From JBBKWG01 sp037968835 (GTDB lineage Bacteria; Pseudomonadota; Alphaproteobacteria; Rhodobacterales; Rhodobacteraceae), in assembly GCA_037968835.1 (NCBI GenBank), contig JBBKWG010000251.1, positions 1 through 6,574 on the forward strand: 6,574 nt of DNA, in the 5' to 3' direction. Position 1 is the first letter of the stretch, and the number at the start of each line of letters is the position of its first letter. The position numbers and the translations under genes are program-made. This document shows positions 5,520 through 6,574 of this stretch, in pieces. Below the pieces are notes generated by a model. It made no database searches, was not told the DNA's origin, and worked only from the letters and a program-made list of their open reading frames with translations.

Positions 5520-6574
5520 ATGGCCTGGAAAACTCTCGATGACATCGACCTGAACGACAAAGTCGTTCTGGTGCGCGTCGACATCAACGTCCCCATCGAG
5601 ATCGGGCGCATCACCGACGCCACACGGATCGAGCGTATTGCCCCGACAATTCGGAAAATCTTCGATGAGGGCGGAAAACCGGTTCTGATGGCGCATTTCG
5701 GACGTCCCAAAGGCAAGGTTGTCCCGGAAATGTCGCTGAAACACATTCGCGCCGATGTCGAACGCATTCTCGGCGTTCCCGTGCGCTTTGCCGAGGATTC
5801 CATCGGCGCACCCGCAAAAAACGCTGTCGGCGATTTGGCCAAGGGCGAGGTTCTGCTGCTTGAAAACACGCGCTTTCACCCGGGCGAGGAAGCCAACGAC
5901 GGAATGTTCGCGGCATCGCTCGCAGCACTCGGGCAGGTTTACGTCAACGATGCGTTTTCTGCCGCACACCGCGCCCACGCATCGACCGAGGCAATTGCGC
6001 ATCTGTTGCCAAGCGCCGCCGGTCGCCTGATGGAAGCCGAATTGCGCGCATTGGAATCGGCCTTGGGTGAACCCAAACGACCGGTTGTCGCGGTGGTGGG
6101 GGGCGCAAAAGTGTCAACCAAGCTGGAGCTTCTGGGAAATCTCGTGCGCAAGGTCGATACGCTGGTGATCGGCGGGGGCATGGCCAACACATTTCTTGCC
6201 GCACAGGGTCACGACGTCGGACGCTCGCTCGCGGAACATGACATGGCGGACACCGCCCGCGAAATTATCGCCAAGGCGGAAGAAGCGGCCTGCGACATAC
6301 TGTTGCCGGTCGATGTGGTCTGTGCGACCGAATTCGCGGCCAACGCCGACCACATCGTGACCGATGCCACCGCCTGCCCTCCGGATCGCATGATCCTTGA
6401 CGCCGGGCCAAAGACGGTCGCGCTGATTTCGCGGGCATTCGAATCCGCACGGACCCTGATCTGGAACGGCCCGCTTGGCGCGTTCGAGATTCCGCCGTTC
6501 GATGCCGCAACCAATGCGGCCGCTCGCAAAGCCGCCGAACTGACCAAATCCGGCGCGCTGATTTCGGTCGCTGG
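5520..6574 (+). CDS. pgk: Phosphoglycerate kinase, 3' end cut off by the window
   Basis: This cytoplasmic enzyme interconverts 1,3-bisphosphoglycerate + ADP and 3-phosphoglycerate + ATP in glycolysis, gluconeogenesis and, where present, the Calvin cycle. The frame is open from ATG 5520 to the window edge, giving 351 full codons plus two bases. The family is usually about 390-400 residues, so roughly 45 C-terminal residues, including the GGGDT ATP-site loop, lie outside. Visible motifs are VRVDINVP (18-25, with D21 and N23), R36, HFGRPKG (59-65), ENTRFHPGEE (115-124, with R118), AFSAAHRAHAS (145-155, with R151), VGGAKVSTKLELL (193-205, nucleotide-binding lysines K197 and K201), GGGMANTF (218-225) and NGPLGAFE (316-323). 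The start is supported by GGAG at 5510-5513, 6 bases upstream, and by the normal N terminus. No frameshift is seen. Confidence 0.97.
   Translation, partial: MAWKTLDDIDLNDKVVLVRVDINVPIEIGRITDATRIERIAPTIRKIFDEGGKPVLMAHFGRPKGKVVPEMSLKHIRADVERILGVPVRFAEDSIGAPAKNAVGDLAKGEVLLLENTRFHPGEEANDGMFAASLAALGQVYVNDAFSAAHRAHASTEAIAHLLPSAAGRLMEAELRALESALGEPKRPVVAVVGGAKVSTKLELLGNLVRKVDTLVIGGGMANTFLAAQGHDVGRSLAEHDMADTAREIIAKAEEAACDILLPVDVVCATEFAANADHIVTDATACPPDRMILDAGPKTVALISRAFESARTLIWNGPLGAFEIPPFDAATNAAARKAAELTKSGALISVA

Noticed and set aside
5499..6547. Several minus-strand open frames opposite pgk.
   Set aside because: The plus strand encodes a continuous PGK with all expected motifs; the opposite frames are shadows.
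1..6574. Mobile element, CRISPR array, toxin-antitoxin or defence system.
   Set aside because: No transposase, terminal repeats, regularly spaced repeats or accessory gene pair was seen. Apart from the short leader and divergent intergenic regions, the window is filled with recognisable core genes.

Overview
This window looks like a core chromosomal segment from an alphaproteobacterium, most likely of the Rhodobacterales (Roseobacter/Rhodobacter-like) group. The grounds are a GC-rich composition (about 60% by eye), the protein signatures (a delta' subunit without a zinc module, tandem short cyclophilins with the FHRVIDGFMAQTGDV signature, a PGK carrying HFGRPKG), and the SPOR lipoprotein / D-Ala-D-Ala carboxypeptidase / tmk / holB gene order. 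The lineage is an inference from remembered family features, not from a search.

Layout: (1) 2-91, minus strand: tRNA-Ser(UGA) with encoded CCA. (2) 92-312: a leader region with two inverted repeats and no convincing gene. (3) 313-4271, plus strand: a tightly packed four-gene run. It holds a SPOR-domain lipoprotein with a weak RlpA-like middle region, a PBP5-type D-Ala-D-Ala carboxypeptidase, thymidylate kinase (tmk) and DNA polymerase III delta' (holB). The first gap is 16 bp and the two following junctions are 4-base ATGA overlaps. (4) 4301-5369, minus strand: two tandem cyclophilin-type peptidyl-prolyl isomerases, the upstream one cytoplasmic and the downstream one exported, overlapping by 8 bases and convergent with holB. 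(5) 5370-5519: a 150-bp divergent intergenic region. (6) 5520-6574, plus strand: phosphoglycerate kinase (pgk), cut off by the window edge after about 351 residues.

The plus-strand run joins envelope work (peptidoglycan binding and D-Ala trimming) to replication (dTDP supply and clamp loading). The rlpA-dacA adjacency known from other proteobacteria gives a plausible origin for the first pair. The cyclophilin pair supplies prolyl isomerisation in two compartments. pgk is a central glycolytic/Calvin-cycle enzyme.

I found no mobile element, CRISPR array, defence cassette or evidently novel system. The points most worth a second look are the apparently degenerated RlpA-like lipoprotein next to the carboxypeptidase, the hairpins in its leader, and the coupled two-compartment cyclophilin pair.
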